Source: Hybos culiciformis (Eukaryota > Arthropoda > Insecta > Diptera > Hybotidae). Taken from it: a DNA stretch of 64,000 nucleotides. Positions within the stretch are counted from its first letter, which is position 1. Every line of letters starts with the position of its first letter. Below the pieces are notes generated by a model. The model ran no database searches. It was not told where the DNA came from and saw nothing but the letters and a program-made list of their open reading frames with translations. Of the stretch, positions 10,701-23,986 are shown piece by piece. The position numbers and the translations under genes were made by a program. Location: the NCBI GenBank assembly GCA_964007475.1, contig CAXFZM010000106.1, forward strand, positions 131,501-195,500, given 5' to 3'.

Positions 10701-12606
10701 TAAAGGTCTAGAAATTACGCTTCTTTCTGTGCAATTTTTATGAAAATCGGTTTTCTAGATCCGGAGAAATAAACGACAAGGTGAGCAAACCCCCTAACTT
10801 TAACACATAAAATGTTGACTTTGGGCTGGTTTTTTGTTCATTACTCCGGCTCCAGACTTCGGCGGACCTCCGTTTTTAGCTTAAATTAAAGGTCTAGAAA
10901 TTACGCTACTTTCTGTGCAATTTTTATGAAAATCGGTTTTCTAGATCCGGAGAAATAAACGATAAGGTGAGCAAACTCCCTAACTTTAACACATAAAATG
11001 TTGACTTTGGGCTGGTTTTTTGTTCATTACTGCGGCTCCAGGCCTCTGAGAACTTCCGTTTTTGGCTTAAATTAAAGGTCTAGAAATTACGCTTCTTTCT
11101 GTGCAATTTTTATGAAAATCGGTTTTCTAGATTCGGAGAAATAAACGATAAGGTGAGCAAACCCCCTAACTTTAACACATAAAATGTTTACCTTGGGCTG
11201 GTTTTTTGTTCATTACTCCGGCTCCAGACCTCGGAGAACCTCCGTTTTTGGCTTAATTTAAAGGTCTAGAAATTACGCTTCTTTCTGTGCAATTTTTATG
11301 AAAATCGGTTTTCTAGATCCGTAGAAAGAAACGATAAGGTCAGCAAACCCCCTAACTTTAACACATAAAATGTTGACTTTGGGCTGGTTTTTTGTTCATT
11401 ACTCCGGCTCCAGACTTCGGCGGACCTCCTTTTTTGGCTTAAACTAAAGGTCTAGAAATTACGCTTCTTTCTGTGCAATTTTTATGAAAATCGGTTTTCT
11501 AGATCCGGAGAAATAAACGATAAGGTGAGCAAACCCCCTAACTTTAACACATAAAATGTTGACTTTGGCCCGGTTTTTTGTTCATTACTCCGGCTCCAGA
11601 CTTCGGCGGACCTCCGTTTTTAGCTTAAATTAAAGGTCTAGAAATTACGCTTCTTTCGGTGCAATTTTTATGAAAATCGGTTTTCTAGATCCGGAGAAGT
11701 AAACGATAAGGTGAGCAAACCCTCTAACTTTAACACATAAAATGTTGACTTTGGGCTGGTTTTTTGTTCATTACTCCTGCTCTAGACCTCGGAGAACCTC
11801 CGTTTTTGGCTTAAATTAAAGGTCTAGAAATTACGCTTCTTTCTGTGCAATTTTTATGAAAATCGGTTTTCTAGATCCAGAGAAATAAACGATAAGGTGA
11901 GCAAACCCCCTAACTTTAACACATAAAATGTTGACTTCGGGCTGGTTTTTTGTTCATTACTCCGGCTCCAGACTTCGGCGGACCTCCGTTTTTGGCTTAA
12001 ATTAAAGGTCTAGAAATTACGCTTCTTTCTGTGCAATTTTTATGAAAATCGGTTTTCTAGATTCGGAGAAATAAACGATAAGGTGAGCAAACTCCCTAAC
12101 TTTAACACATAAAATGTTGACTTTGGGCTGGTTTTTTGTTCATTACTCCGGCTCCAGACTTCGGCGGACCTCCGTTTTTAGCTTAAATTAAAGGTCTAGA
12201 AATTACGCTTCTTTCTGTACAATTTTTATGAAAATCGGTTTTCTAGATCCGGAGAAATAAACGATAAGGTGAGCAAACCCCCTAACTTTAACACATAAAA
12301 TGTTTACCTTGGGCTGGTTTTTTGTTCATTACTCCGGCTCCAGACCTCGGAGAACCTCCGTTTTTGGCTTAATTTAAAGGTCTAGAAATTACGCTTCTTT
12401 CTGTGCAATTTTTATGAAAATCGGTTTTCTAGATCCGGAGAAATAAACGATAAGGTGAGCAAACCCCCTAACTTTAACACATAAAATGTTGACTTTGGGC
12501 TGGTTTTTTGTTCATTACTCCGGCTCCAGACTTCGGCGGACCTCCGTTTTTAGCTTAAATTAAAGGTCTAGAAATTACGCTTCTTTCTGTGCAATTTTTA
12601 TGAAAA
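7771..12606. repeat. Higher-order repeat, 26 units, 4836 bp, copy 1
   Basis: This is the largest clean tandem duplication in the window. Private variants lie exactly 4836 bp apart in the two copies: CTGGGCAA (8124/12960), CTAGACTTGGAG (8337/13173), CCTCCGCTTTTGG (8637/13473), CTCCAGCTCC (8798/13634), GTTAGCAAAC (8921/13757), GTGAACAAAC (9851/14687), ACGACAAGG (10774/15610), ACGCTACTTTC (10903/15739), CCGTAGAAAGAAACG (11319/16155) and TTGGCCCGG (11566/16402). All 26 units are 186 bp, or 186 after compensating indels. I saw no difference at any site compared. Confidence 0.93.
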
Positions 12607-15600
12607 TCGGTTTTCTAGATCCGGAGAAATAAACGATAAGGTGAGCAAACCCCCTAACTTTAACACCTAAAATGTTGACTTTGGGCTGGTTTTTTGTTCA
12701 TTACTCCGGCTCCAGACCTCGGAGAACCTCCGTTTTTGGCTTAAATTAAAGGTCTAGAATTTACGCTTCTTTCTGTGCAATTTTTATGAAAATCGGTTTT
12801 CTAGATCCGGAGAAATAAACGATAAGGTGAGCAAACCCCCTAACTTTAACACCTAAAATGTTGACTTTGGGCTGGTTTTTTGTTCATTACTCCGGCTCCA
12901 GACCTCGGAGAACCTCCGTTTTTGGCTTAAATTAAAGGTCTAGAAATTACGCTTCTTTCTGGGCAATTTTTATGAAAATCGGTTTTCTAGATCCGGAGAA
13001 ATAAACGATAAGGTGAGCAAACTCCCTAACTTTAACACCTAAAATGTTGACTTTGGGCTGGTTTTTTGTTCATTACTCCGGCTCCAGACTTCGGCGGACC
13101 TCCGTTTTTGGCTTAAATTAAAGGTCTAGAAATTACGATTCTTTCTGTGCAATTTTTATGAAAATCGGTTTTCTAGACTTGGAGAAATAAACGATAAGGT
13201 GAGCAAACTCCCTAACTTTAACACCTAAAATGTTGACTTTGGGCTGGTTTTTTGTTCATTACTCCGGCTCCAGACCTCGGAGAACCTCCGTTTTTGGCTT
13301 GAATTAAAGGTCTAGAACTTACGCTTCTTTTGGTGCAATTTTTATGAAAATCGGTTTTCTAGATCCGGAGAAGTAAACGATAAGGTGAGCAAACCCCCTA
13401 ACTTTAACACATAAAATGTTTACCTTGGGCTGGTTTTTTGTTCATTACTCCGGCTCCAGACCTCGGAGAACCTCCGCTTTTGGCTTAAACTAAAGGTCTA
13501 GAAATTACGCTTCTTTCTGTGCAATTTTTTGAAAATCGGTTTTCTAGATCCGGAGAAGTAAACGATAAGGTGAGCAAACCCCCCTAACTTTAACACATAA
13601 AATGTTGACTTTGGGCTGGTTTTTTGTTCATTACTCCAGCTCCAGACCTCTGAGAACTTCCGTTTTTGGCTTAAATTAAAGGTCTAGAAATTACGCTTCT
13701 TTCTGTGCAATTTTTATGAAAATCGGTTTTCTAGATCCGGAGAAATAAACGATAAGGTTAGCAAACCCCCTAACTTTAACACATAAAATGTTGACTTTGG
13801 GCTGGTTTTTTGTTCATTACTCCGGCTCCAGGCTTCGGCGGACCTCCGTTTTTGGCTTAAATTAAAGGTCTAGAAATTACGCTTCTTTCTGTGCAATTTT
13901 TATGAAAATCGGTTTTCTAGATCCGGAGAAATAAACGATAAGGTGAGCAAACCCCCTAACTTTAACACATAAAATGTTTACCTTGGGCTGGTTTTTTGTT
14001 CATTACTCCGGCTCCAGACCTCGGAGAACCTCCGTTTTTGGCTTAATTTAAAGGTCTAGAAATTACGCTTCTTTCTGTGCAATTTTTATGAAAATCGGTT
14101 TTCTAGATCCGGAGAAATAAACGATAAGGTGAGCAAACCCCCTAACTTTAACACATAAAATGTTGACTTTGGGCTGGTTTTTTGTTCATTACTCCGGCTC
14201 CAGACTTCGGCGGACCTCCGTTTTTAGCTTAAATTAAAGGTCTAGAAATTACGCTTCTTTCTGTGCAATTTTTATGAAAATTGGTTTTCTAGATCCGGAG
14301 AAGTAAACGATAAGGTGAGCAAACCCCCTAACTTTAACACATAAAATGTTGACTTTGGGCTGGTTTTTTGTTCATTACTCCGGCTCCAGACTTCGGCGGA
14401 CCTCCGTTTTTGGCTTAAATTAAAGGTCTAGAAATTACGCTTCTTTCTGTGCAATTTTTATGAAAATCGGTTTTCTAGATCCGGAGAAGTAAACGATAAG
14501 GTGAGCAAACTCCCTAACTTTAACACATAAAATGTTGACTTTGGGCTGGTTTTTTGTTCATTACTCCGGCTCCAGACTTCGGCGGACCTCCGTTTTTAGC
14601 TTAAATTAAAGGTCTAGAAATTACGCTTCTTTCTGTGCAATTTTTATGAAAATTGGTTTTCTAGATCCGGAGAAGTAAACGATAAGGTGAACAAACCCCC
14701 TAACTTTAACACATAAAATGTTGACTTTGGGCTGGTTTTTTGTTCATTACTCCGGCTCCAGACTTCGGCGGACCTCCGTTTTTGGCTTAAATTAAAGGTC
14801 TAGAAATTACGCTTCTTTCTGTGCAATTTTTATGAAAATCGGTTTTCTAGATCCGGAGAAGTAAACGATAAGGTGAGCAAACCCCCTAACTTTAACACAT
14901 AAAATGTTGACTTTGGGCTGGTTTTTTGTTCATTACTCCGGCTCTAGACCTCGGAGAACCTCCGTTTTTGGCTTAAATTAAAGGTCTAGAAATTACGCTT
15001 CTTTCTGTGCAATTTTTATGAAAATCGGTTTTCTAGATCCGGAGAAATAAACGATAAGGTGAGCAAACTCCCTAACTTTAACACATAAAATGTTGACTTT
15101 GGGCTGGTTTTTTGTTCATTACTCCGGCTCCAGACCTCTGAGAACTTCCGTTTTTGACTTAAATTAAAGGTCTAGAAATTACGCTTCTTTCTGTGCAATT
15201 TTTATGAAAATCGGTTTTCTAGATCCGGAGAAATAAACGATAAGGTGAGCAAACCCCCTAACTTTAACACATAAAATGTTTACCTTGGGCTGGTTTTTTG
15301 TTCATTACTCCGGCTCCAGACCTCGGAGAACCTCCGTTTTTGGCTTAAATTAAAGGTCTAGAAATTACGCTTCTTTCTATGCAATTTTTATGAAAATCGG
15401 TTTTCTAGATCCGGAGAAATAAACGATAAGGTGAGCAAACCCCCTAACTTTAACACATAAAATGTTGACTTTGGGCTGGTTTTTTGTTCATTACTCCGGC
15501 TCCAGACTTCGGCGGACCTCCGTTTTTGGCTTAAACTAAAGGTCTAGAAATTACGCTTCTTTCTGTGCAATTTTTATGAAAATCGGTTTTCTAGATCCGG

Positions 15601-17442
15601 AGAAATAAACGACAAGGTGAGCAAACCCCCTAACTTTAACACATAAAATGTTGACTTTGGGCTGGTTTTTTGTTCATTACTCCGGCTCCAGACTTCGGCG
15701 GACCTCCGTTTTTAGCTTAAATTAAAGGTCTAGAAATTACGCTACTTTCTGTGCAATTTTTATGAAAATCGGTTTTCTAGATCCGGAGAAATAAACGATA
15801 AGGTGAGCAAACTCCCTAACTTTAACACATAAAATGTTGACTTTGGGCTGGTTTTTTGTTCATTACTGCGGCTCCAGGCCTCTGAGAACTTCCGTTTTTG
15901 GCTTAAATTAAAGGTCTAGAAATTACGCTTCTTTCTGTGCAATTTTTATGAAAATCGGTTTTCTAGATTCGGAGAAATAAACGATAAGGTGAGCAAACCC
16001 CCTAACTTTAACACATAAAATGTTTACCTTGGGCTGGTTTTTTGTTCATTACTCCGGCTCCAGACCTCGGAGAACCTCCGTTTTTGGCTTAATTTAAAGG
16101 TCTAGAAATTACGCTTCTTTCTGTGCAATTTTTATGAAAATCGGTTTTCTAGATCCGTAGAAAGAAACGATAAGGTCAGCAAACCCCCTAACTTTAACAC
16201 ATAAAATGTTGACTTTGGGCTGGTTTTTTGTTCATTACTCCGGCTCCAGACTTCGGCGGACCTCCTTTTTTGGCTTAAACTAAAGGTCTAGAAATTACGC
16301 TTCTTTCTGTGCAATTTTTATGAAAATCGGTTTTCTAGATCCGGAGAAATAAACGATAAGGTGAGCAAACCCCCTAACTTTAACACATAAAATGTTGACT
16401 TTGGCCCGGTTTTTTGTTCATTACTCCGGCTCCAGACTTCGGCGGACCTCCGTTTTTAGCTTAAATTAAAGGTCTAGAAATTACGCTTCTTTCGGTGCAA
16501 TTTTTATGAAAATCGGTTTTCTAGATCCGGAGAAGTAAACGATAAGGTGAGCAAACCCTCTAACTTTAACACATAAAATGTTGACTTTGGGCTGGTTTTT
16601 TGTTCATTACTCCTGCTCTAGACCTCGGAGAACCTCCGTTTTTGGCTTAAATTAAAGGTCTAGAAATTACGCTTCTTTCTGTGCAATTTTTATGAAAATC
16701 GGTTTTCTAGATCCAGAGAAATAAACGATAAGGTGAGCAAACCCCCTAACTTTAACACATAAAATGTTGACTTCGGGCTGGTTTTTTGTTCATTACTCCG
16801 GCTCCAGACTTCGGCGGACCTCCGTTTTTGGCTTAAATTAAAGGTCTAGAAATTACGCTTCTTTCTGTGCAATTTTTATGAAAATCGGTTTTCTAGATTC
16901 GGAGAAATAAACGATAAGGTGAGCAAACTCCCTAACTTTAACACATAAAATGTTGACTTTGGGCTGGTTTTTTGTTCATTACTCCGGCTCCAGACTTCGG
17001 CGGACCTCCGTTTTTAGCTTAAATTAAAGGTCTAGAAATTACGCTTCTTTCTGTACAATTTTTATGAAAATCGGTTTTCTAGATCCGGAGAAATAAACGA
17101 TAAGGTGAGCAAACCCCCTAACTTTAACACATAAAATGTTTACCTTGGGCTGGTTTTTTGTTCATTACTCCGGCTCCAGACCTCGGAGAACCTCCGTTTT
17201 TGGCTTAATTTAAAGGTCTAGAAATTACGCTTCTTTCTGTGCAATTTTTATGAAAATCGGTTTTCTAGATCCGGAGAAATAAACGATAAGGTGAGCAAAC
17301 CCCCTAACTTTAACACATAAAATGTTGACTTTGGGCTGGTTTTTTGTTCATTACTCCGGCTCCAGACTTCGGCGGACCTCCGTTTTTAGCTTAAATTAAA
17401 GGTCTAGAAATTACGCTTCTTTCTGTGCAATTTTTATGAAAA
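12607..17442. repeat. Higher-order repeat, 26 units, 4836 bp, copy 2
   Basis: This is a direct tandem copy of 7771-12606. The breakpoints are sharp. Copy 1 at 12607 onward leaves the pattern where copy 2 at 17443 reads AATTGG and GAAGTAAACG instead of AATCGG and GAAATAAACG. Both breakpoints fall in the AAAATCGGTTTTC segment of the monomer, as expected for exchange between misaligned units in register. Confidence 0.93.
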
Positions 17443-20245
17443 TTGGTTTTCTAGATCCGGAGAAGTAAACGATAAGGTAAGCAAACCCCCTAACTTTAAC
17501 ACATAAAATGTTGACTTTGGGCTGGTTTTTTGTTCATTACTCCGGCTCCAGACTTCGGCGGACCTCCGTTTTTGGCTTAAATTAAAGGTCTAGAAATTAC
17601 GCTTCTTTCTGTGCAATTTTTATGAAAATCGGTTTTCTAGATCCGGAGAAGTAAACGATAAGGTGAGCAAACTCCCTAACTTTAACACATAAAATGTTGA
17701 CTTTGGGCTGGTTTTTTGTTCATTACTCCGGCTCCAGACTTCGGCGGACCTCCGTTTTTAGCTTAAATTAAAGGTCTAGAAATTACGCTTCTTTCTGTGC
17801 AATTTTTATGAAAATTGGTTTTCTAGATCCGGAGAAGTAAACGATAAGGTGAACAAACCCCCTAACTTTAACACATAAAATGTTGACTTTGGGCTGGTTT
17901 TTTGTTCATTACTCCGGCTCCAGACTTCGGCGGACCTCCGTTTTTGGCTTAAATTAAAGGTCTAGAAATTACGCTTCTTTCTGTGCAATTTTTATGAAAA
18001 TCGGTTTTCTAGATCCGGAGAAGTAAACGATAAGGTGAGCAAACCCCCTAACTTTAACACATAAAATGTTGACTTTGGGCTGGTTTTTTGTTCATTACTC
18101 CGGCTCTAGACCTCGGAGAACCTCCGTTTTTGGCTTAAATTAAAGGTCTAGAAATTACGCTTCTTTCTGTGCAATTTTTATGAAAATCGGTTTTCTAGAT
18201 CCGGAGAAATAAACGATAAGGTGAGCAAACTCCCTAACTTTAACACATAAAATGTTGACTTTGGGCTGGTTTTTTGTTCATTACTCCGGCTCCAGACCTC
18301 TGAGAACTTCCGTTTTTGACTTAAATTAAAGGTCTAGAAATTACGCTTCTTTCTGTGCAATTTTTATGAAAATCGGTTTTCTAGATCCGGAGAAATAAAC
18401 GATAAGGTGAGCAAACCCCCTAACTTTAACACATAAAATGTTTACCTTGGGCTGGTTTTTTGTTCATTACTCCGGCTCCAGACCTCGGAGAACCTCCGTT
18501 TTTGGCTTAAATTAAAGGTCTAGAAATTACGCTTCTTTCTATGCAATTTTTATGAAAATCGGTTTTCTAGATCCGGAGAAATAAACGATAAGGTGAGCAA
18601 ACCCCCTAACTTTAACACATAAAATGTTGACTTTGGGCTGGTTTTTTGTTCATTACTCCGGCTCCAGACTTCGGCGGACCTCCGTTTTTGGCTTAAACTA
18701 AAGGTCTAGAAATTACGCTTCTTTCTGTGCAATTTTTATGAAAATCGGTTTTCTAGATCCGGAGAAATAAACGACAAGGTGAGCAAACCCCCTAACTTTA
18801 ACACATAAAATGTTGACTTTGGGCTGGTTTTTTGTTCATTACTCCGGCTCCAGACTTCGGCGGACCTCCGTTTTTAGCTTAAATTAAAGGTCTAGAAATT
18901 ACGCTACTTTCTGTGCAATTTTTATGAAAATCGGTTTTCTAGATCCGGAGAAATAAACGATAAGGTGAGCAAACTCCCTAACTTTAACACATAAAATGTT
19001 GACTTTGGGCTGGTTTTTTGTTCATTACTGCGGCTCCAGGCCTCTGAGAACTTCCGTTTTTGGCTTAAATTAAAGGTCTAGAAATTACGCTTCTTTCTGT
19101 GCAATTTTTATGAAAATCGGTTTTCTAGATTCGGAGAAATAAACGATAAGGTGAGCAAACCCCCTAACTTTAACACATAAAATGTTTACCTTGGGCTGGT
19201 TTTTTGTTCATTACTCCGGCTCCAGACCTCGGAGAACCTCCGTTTTTGGCTTAATTTAAAGGTCTAGAAATTACGCTTCTTTCTGTGCAATTTTTATGAA
19301 AATCGGTTTTCTAGATCCGTAGAAAGAAACGATAAGGTCAGCAAACCCCCTAACTTTAACACATAAAATGTTGACTTTGGGCTGGTTTTTTGTTCATTAC
19401 TCCGGCTCCAGACTTCGGCGGACCTCCTTTTTTGGCTTAAACTAAAGGTCTAGAAATTACGCTTCTTTCTGTGCAATTTTTATGAAAATCGGTTTTCTAG
19501 ATCCGGAGAAATAAACGATAAGGTGAGCAAACCCCCTAACTTTAACACATAAAATGTTGACTTTGGCCCGGTTTTTTGTTCATTACTCCGGCTCCAGACT
19601 TCGGCGGACCTCCGTTTTTAGCTTAAATTAAAGGTCTAGAAATTACGCTTCTTTCGGTGCAATTTTTATGAAAATCGGTTTTCTAGATCCGGAGAAGTAA
19701 ACGATAAGGTGAGCAAACCCTCTAACTTTAACACATAAAATGTTGACTTTGGGCTGGTTTTTTGTTCATTACTCCTGCTCTAGACCTCGGAGAACCTCCG
19801 TTTTTGGCTTAAATTAAAGGTCTAGAAATTACGCTTCTTTCTGTGCAATTTTTATGAAAATCGGTTTTCTAGATCCAGAGAAATAAACGATAAGGTGAGC
19901 AAACCCCCTAACTTTAACACATAAAATGTTGACTTCGGGCTGGTTTTTTGTTCATTACTCCGGCTCCAGACTTCGGCGGACCTCCGTTTTTGGCTTAAAT
20001 TAAAGGTCTAGAAATTACGCTTCTTTCTGTGCAATTTTTATGAAAATCGGTTTTCTAGATCCGGAGAAATAAACGATAAGGTGAGCAAACTCCCTAACTT
20101 TAACACATAAAATGTTGACTTTGGGCTGGTTTTTTGTTCATTACTCCGGCTCCAGACTTCGGCGGACCTCCGTTTTTAGCTTAAATTAAAGGTCTAGAAA
20201 TTACGCTTCTTTCTGTACAATTTTTATGAAAATCGGTTTTCTAGA
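17443..20245. repeat. Partial third copy of the 26-mer, shifted by 17 units (3162 bp)
   Basis: From 17443 the array matches 14281 onward, that is, the last 15 or so units of the 26-mer. ACGCTACTTTC recurs at 18901, CTGCGGCTCCAGGCC at 19028, CCGTAGAAAGAAACG at 19317, TTGGCCCGG at 19564, CTTCGGGCTGG at 19933 and CTGTACAA at 20213. Differences are few: GTAAGC at 17478, and ATCCGG at 20059 where the source copy has ATTCGG at 16897. The match is lost soon after 20245, where GAAGTAAACG followed by CTCTAGACC replaces the expected TTTACC unit. Confidence 0.88.
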
Positions 20246-20779
20246 TCCGGAGAAGTAAACGATAAGGTGAGCAAACCCCCTAACTTTAACACATAAAATG
20301 TTGACTTTGGGCTGGTTTTTTGTTCATTACTCCGGCTCTAGACCTCGGAGAACCTCCGTTTTCGGCTTAAATTAAAGGTCTAGAAATTACGCTTCTTTCT
20401 GTGCAATTTTTATAAAAATCGGTTTTCTAGATCCAGAGAAATAAACGATAAGGTGAGCAAACCCCCTAACTTTAACACATAAAATGTTGACTTTGGGCTG
20501 GTTTTTTGTTCATTACTCCGGCTCTAGACCTCGGAGAACCTCCGTTTTTGGCTTAAATTAAAGGTCTAGAAATTACGCTTCTTTCTGTGCAATTTTTATG
20601 AAAATCGGTTTTCTAGATCCGGAGAAATAAACGATAAGGTGAGCAAACCCCCTAACTTTAACACATAAAATGTTGACTTTGGGCTGGTTTTTTGTTCATT
20701 ACTCCGGCTCCAGACCTAGGAGAACTTCCGTTTTTGGCTTAAATTAAAGGTCTAGAAATTACGCTTCTTTCTGTGCAAT

Positions 20780-21535
20780 TTTTATGAAAATCGGTTTTCT
20801 AGATCCGGAGAAATAAACAATAAGGTGAGCAAACCCCCTAACTTTAACACATAAAATGTTGACTTTGGGCTGGTTTTTTGTTCATTACTCCGGCTCTAGA
20901 CCTCGGAGAACCTCCGTTTTTGGCTTAAATTAAAGGTCTAGAAATTACGCTTCTTTCTGTGCAATTTTTATGAAAATCGGTTTTCTAGATCCGGAGAAAT
21001 AAACGATAAGGTGAGCAAACTCCCTAACTTTAACACATAAAATGTTGACTTTGGGCTGGTTTTTTGTTCATTACTCCGGCTCCAGACCACGGAGAACCTC
21101 CGTTTTTGGCTTAAATTAAAGGTCTAGAAATTACGCTTCTTTCTGTGCAATTTTTATGAAAATCGGTTTTCTAGATCCGGAGAAATAAACGATAAGGTGA
21201 GCAAACCCCCTAACTTTAACACCTAAAATGTTGACTTTGGGCTGGTTTTTTGTTCATTACTCCGGCTCTAGACCTCGGAGAACCTCCGTTTTTGGCTTAA
21301 ATTAAAGGTCTAGAAATTACGCTTCTTTCTGTGCAATTTTTATGAAAATCGGTTTTCTAGATCCGGAGAAATAAACGATAAGGTGAGCAAACTCCCTAAC
21401 TTTAACACATAAAATGTTGACTTTGGGCTGGTTTTTTGTTCATTACTCCGGCTCCAAACTTCGGCGGACCTCCGTTTTTGGCTTAAATTAAAGGTCTAGA
21501 ATTTACGCTTCTTTCTGTGCAATTTTTATGAAAAT
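20780..21535. repeat. Higher-order block, 8-unit step (offset 1488 bp), copy 1
   Basis: The rare AAACAATAAGG (20816) and CAGACCACGGAG (21083) recur at 22304 and 22571, 1488 bp downstream. A CAAACTTCGG unit with GAATTTACG (21401) recurs at 22889. The unit at 20657 also has a private CCTAGGAGAAC. Edges are set by where the flanking subtypes stop agreeing. Confidence 0.78.
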
Positions 21536-22267
21536 CGGTTTTCTAGATCCGGAGAAATAAACGATAAGGTGAGCAAACCCCCTAACTTTAACACCTAAAA
21601 TGTTGACTTTGGGCTGGTTTTTTGTTCATTACTCCGGCTCCAGACCTCGGAGAACCTCCGTTTTTGGCTTAAATTAAAGGTCTAGAAATTACGCTTCTTT
21701 CTGTGCAATTTTTATGAAAATCGGTTTTCTAGATCCGGAGAAGTAAACGATAAGGTGAGCAAACCCCCTAACTTTAACACATAAAATGTTGACTTTGGGC
21801 TGGTTTTTTGTTCATTACTCCGGCTCTAGACCTCGGAGAACCTCCGTTTTTGGCTTAAATTAAAGGTCTAGAAATTACGCTTCTTTCTGTGCAATTTTTA
21901 TGAAAATCGGTTTTCTAGATCCGGAGAAATAAACGATAAGGTGAGCAAACCCCCTACCTTTAACACATAAAATGTTGACTTTAGGCTGGTTTTTTGTTCA
22001 TTACTCCGGCTCCAGACCTCGGAGAACTTCCGTTTTTGGCTTAAATTAAAGGTCTAGAAATTACGCTTCTTTCTGTGCAATTTTTATGAAAATCGGTTTT
22101 CTAGATCCGGAGAAATAAACGATAAGGTGAGCAAACCCCCTAACTTTAACACCTAAAATGTTGACTTTGGGCTGGTTTTTTGTTCATTACTCCGGCTCCA
22201 GACCTCGGAGAACCTCCGTTTTTGGCTTAAATTAAAGGTCTAGAAATTACGCTTCTTTCTGTGCAAA

Positions 22268-23023
22268 TTTTATGAAAATCGGTTTTCTAGATCCGGAGAA
22301 ATAAACAATAAGGTGAGCAAACCCCCTAACTTTAACACATAAAATGTTGACTTTGGGCTGGTTTTTTGTTCATTACTCCGGCTCTAGACCTCGGAGAACC
22401 TCCGTTTTTGGCTTAAATTAAAGGTCTAGAAATTACGCTTCTTTCTGTGCAATTTTTATGAAAATCGGTTTTCTAGATCCGGAGAAATAAACGATAAGGT
22501 GAGCAAACTCCCTAACTTTAACACATAAAATGTTGACTTTGGGCTGGTTTTTTGTTCATTACTCCGGCTCCAGACCACGGAGAACCTCCGTTTTTGGCTT
22601 AAATTAAAGGTCTAGAAATTACGCTTCTTTCTGTGCAATTTTTATGAAAATCGGTTTTCTAGATCCGGAGAAATAAACGATAAGGTGAGCAAACCCCCTA
22701 ACTTTAACACCTAAAATGTTGACTTTGGGCTGGTTTTTTGTTCATTACTCCGGCTCTAGACCTCGGAGAACCTCCGTTTTTGGCTTAAATTAAAGGTCTA
22801 GAAATTACGCTTCTTTCTGTGCAATTTTTATGAAAATCGGTTTTCTAGATCCGGAGAAATAAACGATAAGGTGAGCAAACTCCCTAACTTTAACACATAA
22901 AATGTTGACTTTGGGCTGGTTTTTTGTTCATTACTCCGGCTCCAAACTTCGGCGGACCTCCGTTTTTGGCTTAAATTAAAGGTCTAGAATTTACGCTTCT
23001 TTCTGTGCAATTTTTATGAAAAT
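22268..23023. repeat. Higher-order block, 8-unit step, copy 2 and source of a 6-unit step
   Basis: This is the copy of 20780-21535. Part of it (22260-22870, starting with GTGCAAATTTTATG) is copied again 1116 bp on, at 23376-23986, again with AAACAATAAGG and CCACGGAG. The unit at 22889 ends with a private cluster GGTTATCTAGATCTGGAG and GATGAGGTG, not seen in the other copies. Confidence 0.76.
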
Positions 23024-23375
23024 CGGTTATCTAGATCTGGAGAAATAAACGATGAGGTGAGCAAACCCCCTAACTTTAACACATAAAATGTTGACTTTGG
23101 GCTGGTTTTTTGTTCATTACTCCGGCTCCAAACTTCGGCGGACTTTCGGTTTTGGCTTAAATTAAAGGTCTAGAATTTACGCTTCTTTCTGTGCAATTTT
23201 TCTGAAAATCGGTTTTCTAGATCCGGAGAAATAAACGATAAGGTGAGCAAACCCCCTAACTTTAACACCTAAAATGTTGACTTTGGGCTGGTTTTTTGTT
23301 CATTACTCCGGCTCTAGACCTCGGAGAACCTCCGTTTTTGGCTTAAATTAAAGGTCTAGAAATTACGCTTCTTTC

Positions 23376-23986
23376 TGTGCAAATTTTATGAAAATCGGTT
23401 TTCTAGATCCGGAGAAATAAACAATAAGGTGAGCAAACCCCCTAACTTTAACACATAAAATGTTGACTTTGGGCTGGTTTTTTGTTCATTACTCCGGCTC
23501 TAGACCTCGGAGAACCTCCGTTTTTGGCTTAAATTAAAGGTCTAGAAATTACGCTTCTTTCTGTGCAATTTTTATGAAAATCGGTTTTCTAGATCCGGAG
23601 AAATAAACGATAAGGTGAGCAAACTCCCTAACTTTAACACATAAAATGTTGACTTTGGGCTGGTTTTTTGTTCATTACTCCGGCTCCAGACCACGGAGAA
23701 CCTCCGTTTTTGGCTTAAATTAAAGGTCTAGAAATTACGCTTCTTTCTGTGCAATTTTTATGAAAATCGGTTTTCTAGATCCGGAGAAATAAACGATAAG
23801 GAGAGCAAACCCCCTAACTTTAACACCTAAAATGTTGACTTTGGGCTGGTTTTTTGTTCATTACTCCGGCTCTAGACCTCGGAGAACCTCCGTTTTTGGC
23901 TTAAATTAAAGGTCTAGAAATTACGCTTCTTTCTGTGCAATTTTTATGAAAATCGGTTTTCTAGATCCGGAGAAATAAACGATAAG
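23376..23986. repeat. Higher-order block, 6-unit step (offset 1116 bp), copy 3
   Basis: This is the third appearance of the AAACAATAAGG and CCACGGAG pair, with one private change (AAGGAGAGC at 23799). It gives way to GGTCAGCAAACTCCC and a CACCTAAAATG unit at 24005. An upstream unit with the unusual GGACTTTCGGTTTTGG and TTTTTCTGAAAAT (23075) recurs at 25121, 2046 bp (11 units) further on. Confidence 0.74.

Noticed and set aside
7771..17442. Possible assembly artefact: identical 4836-bp copies
   Set aside because: I cannot exclude it, but the third copy is offset and has its own private changes, and similar duplications of other sizes occur throughout. A biological origin is the simpler reading. 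It is kept as a check, not as a finding.
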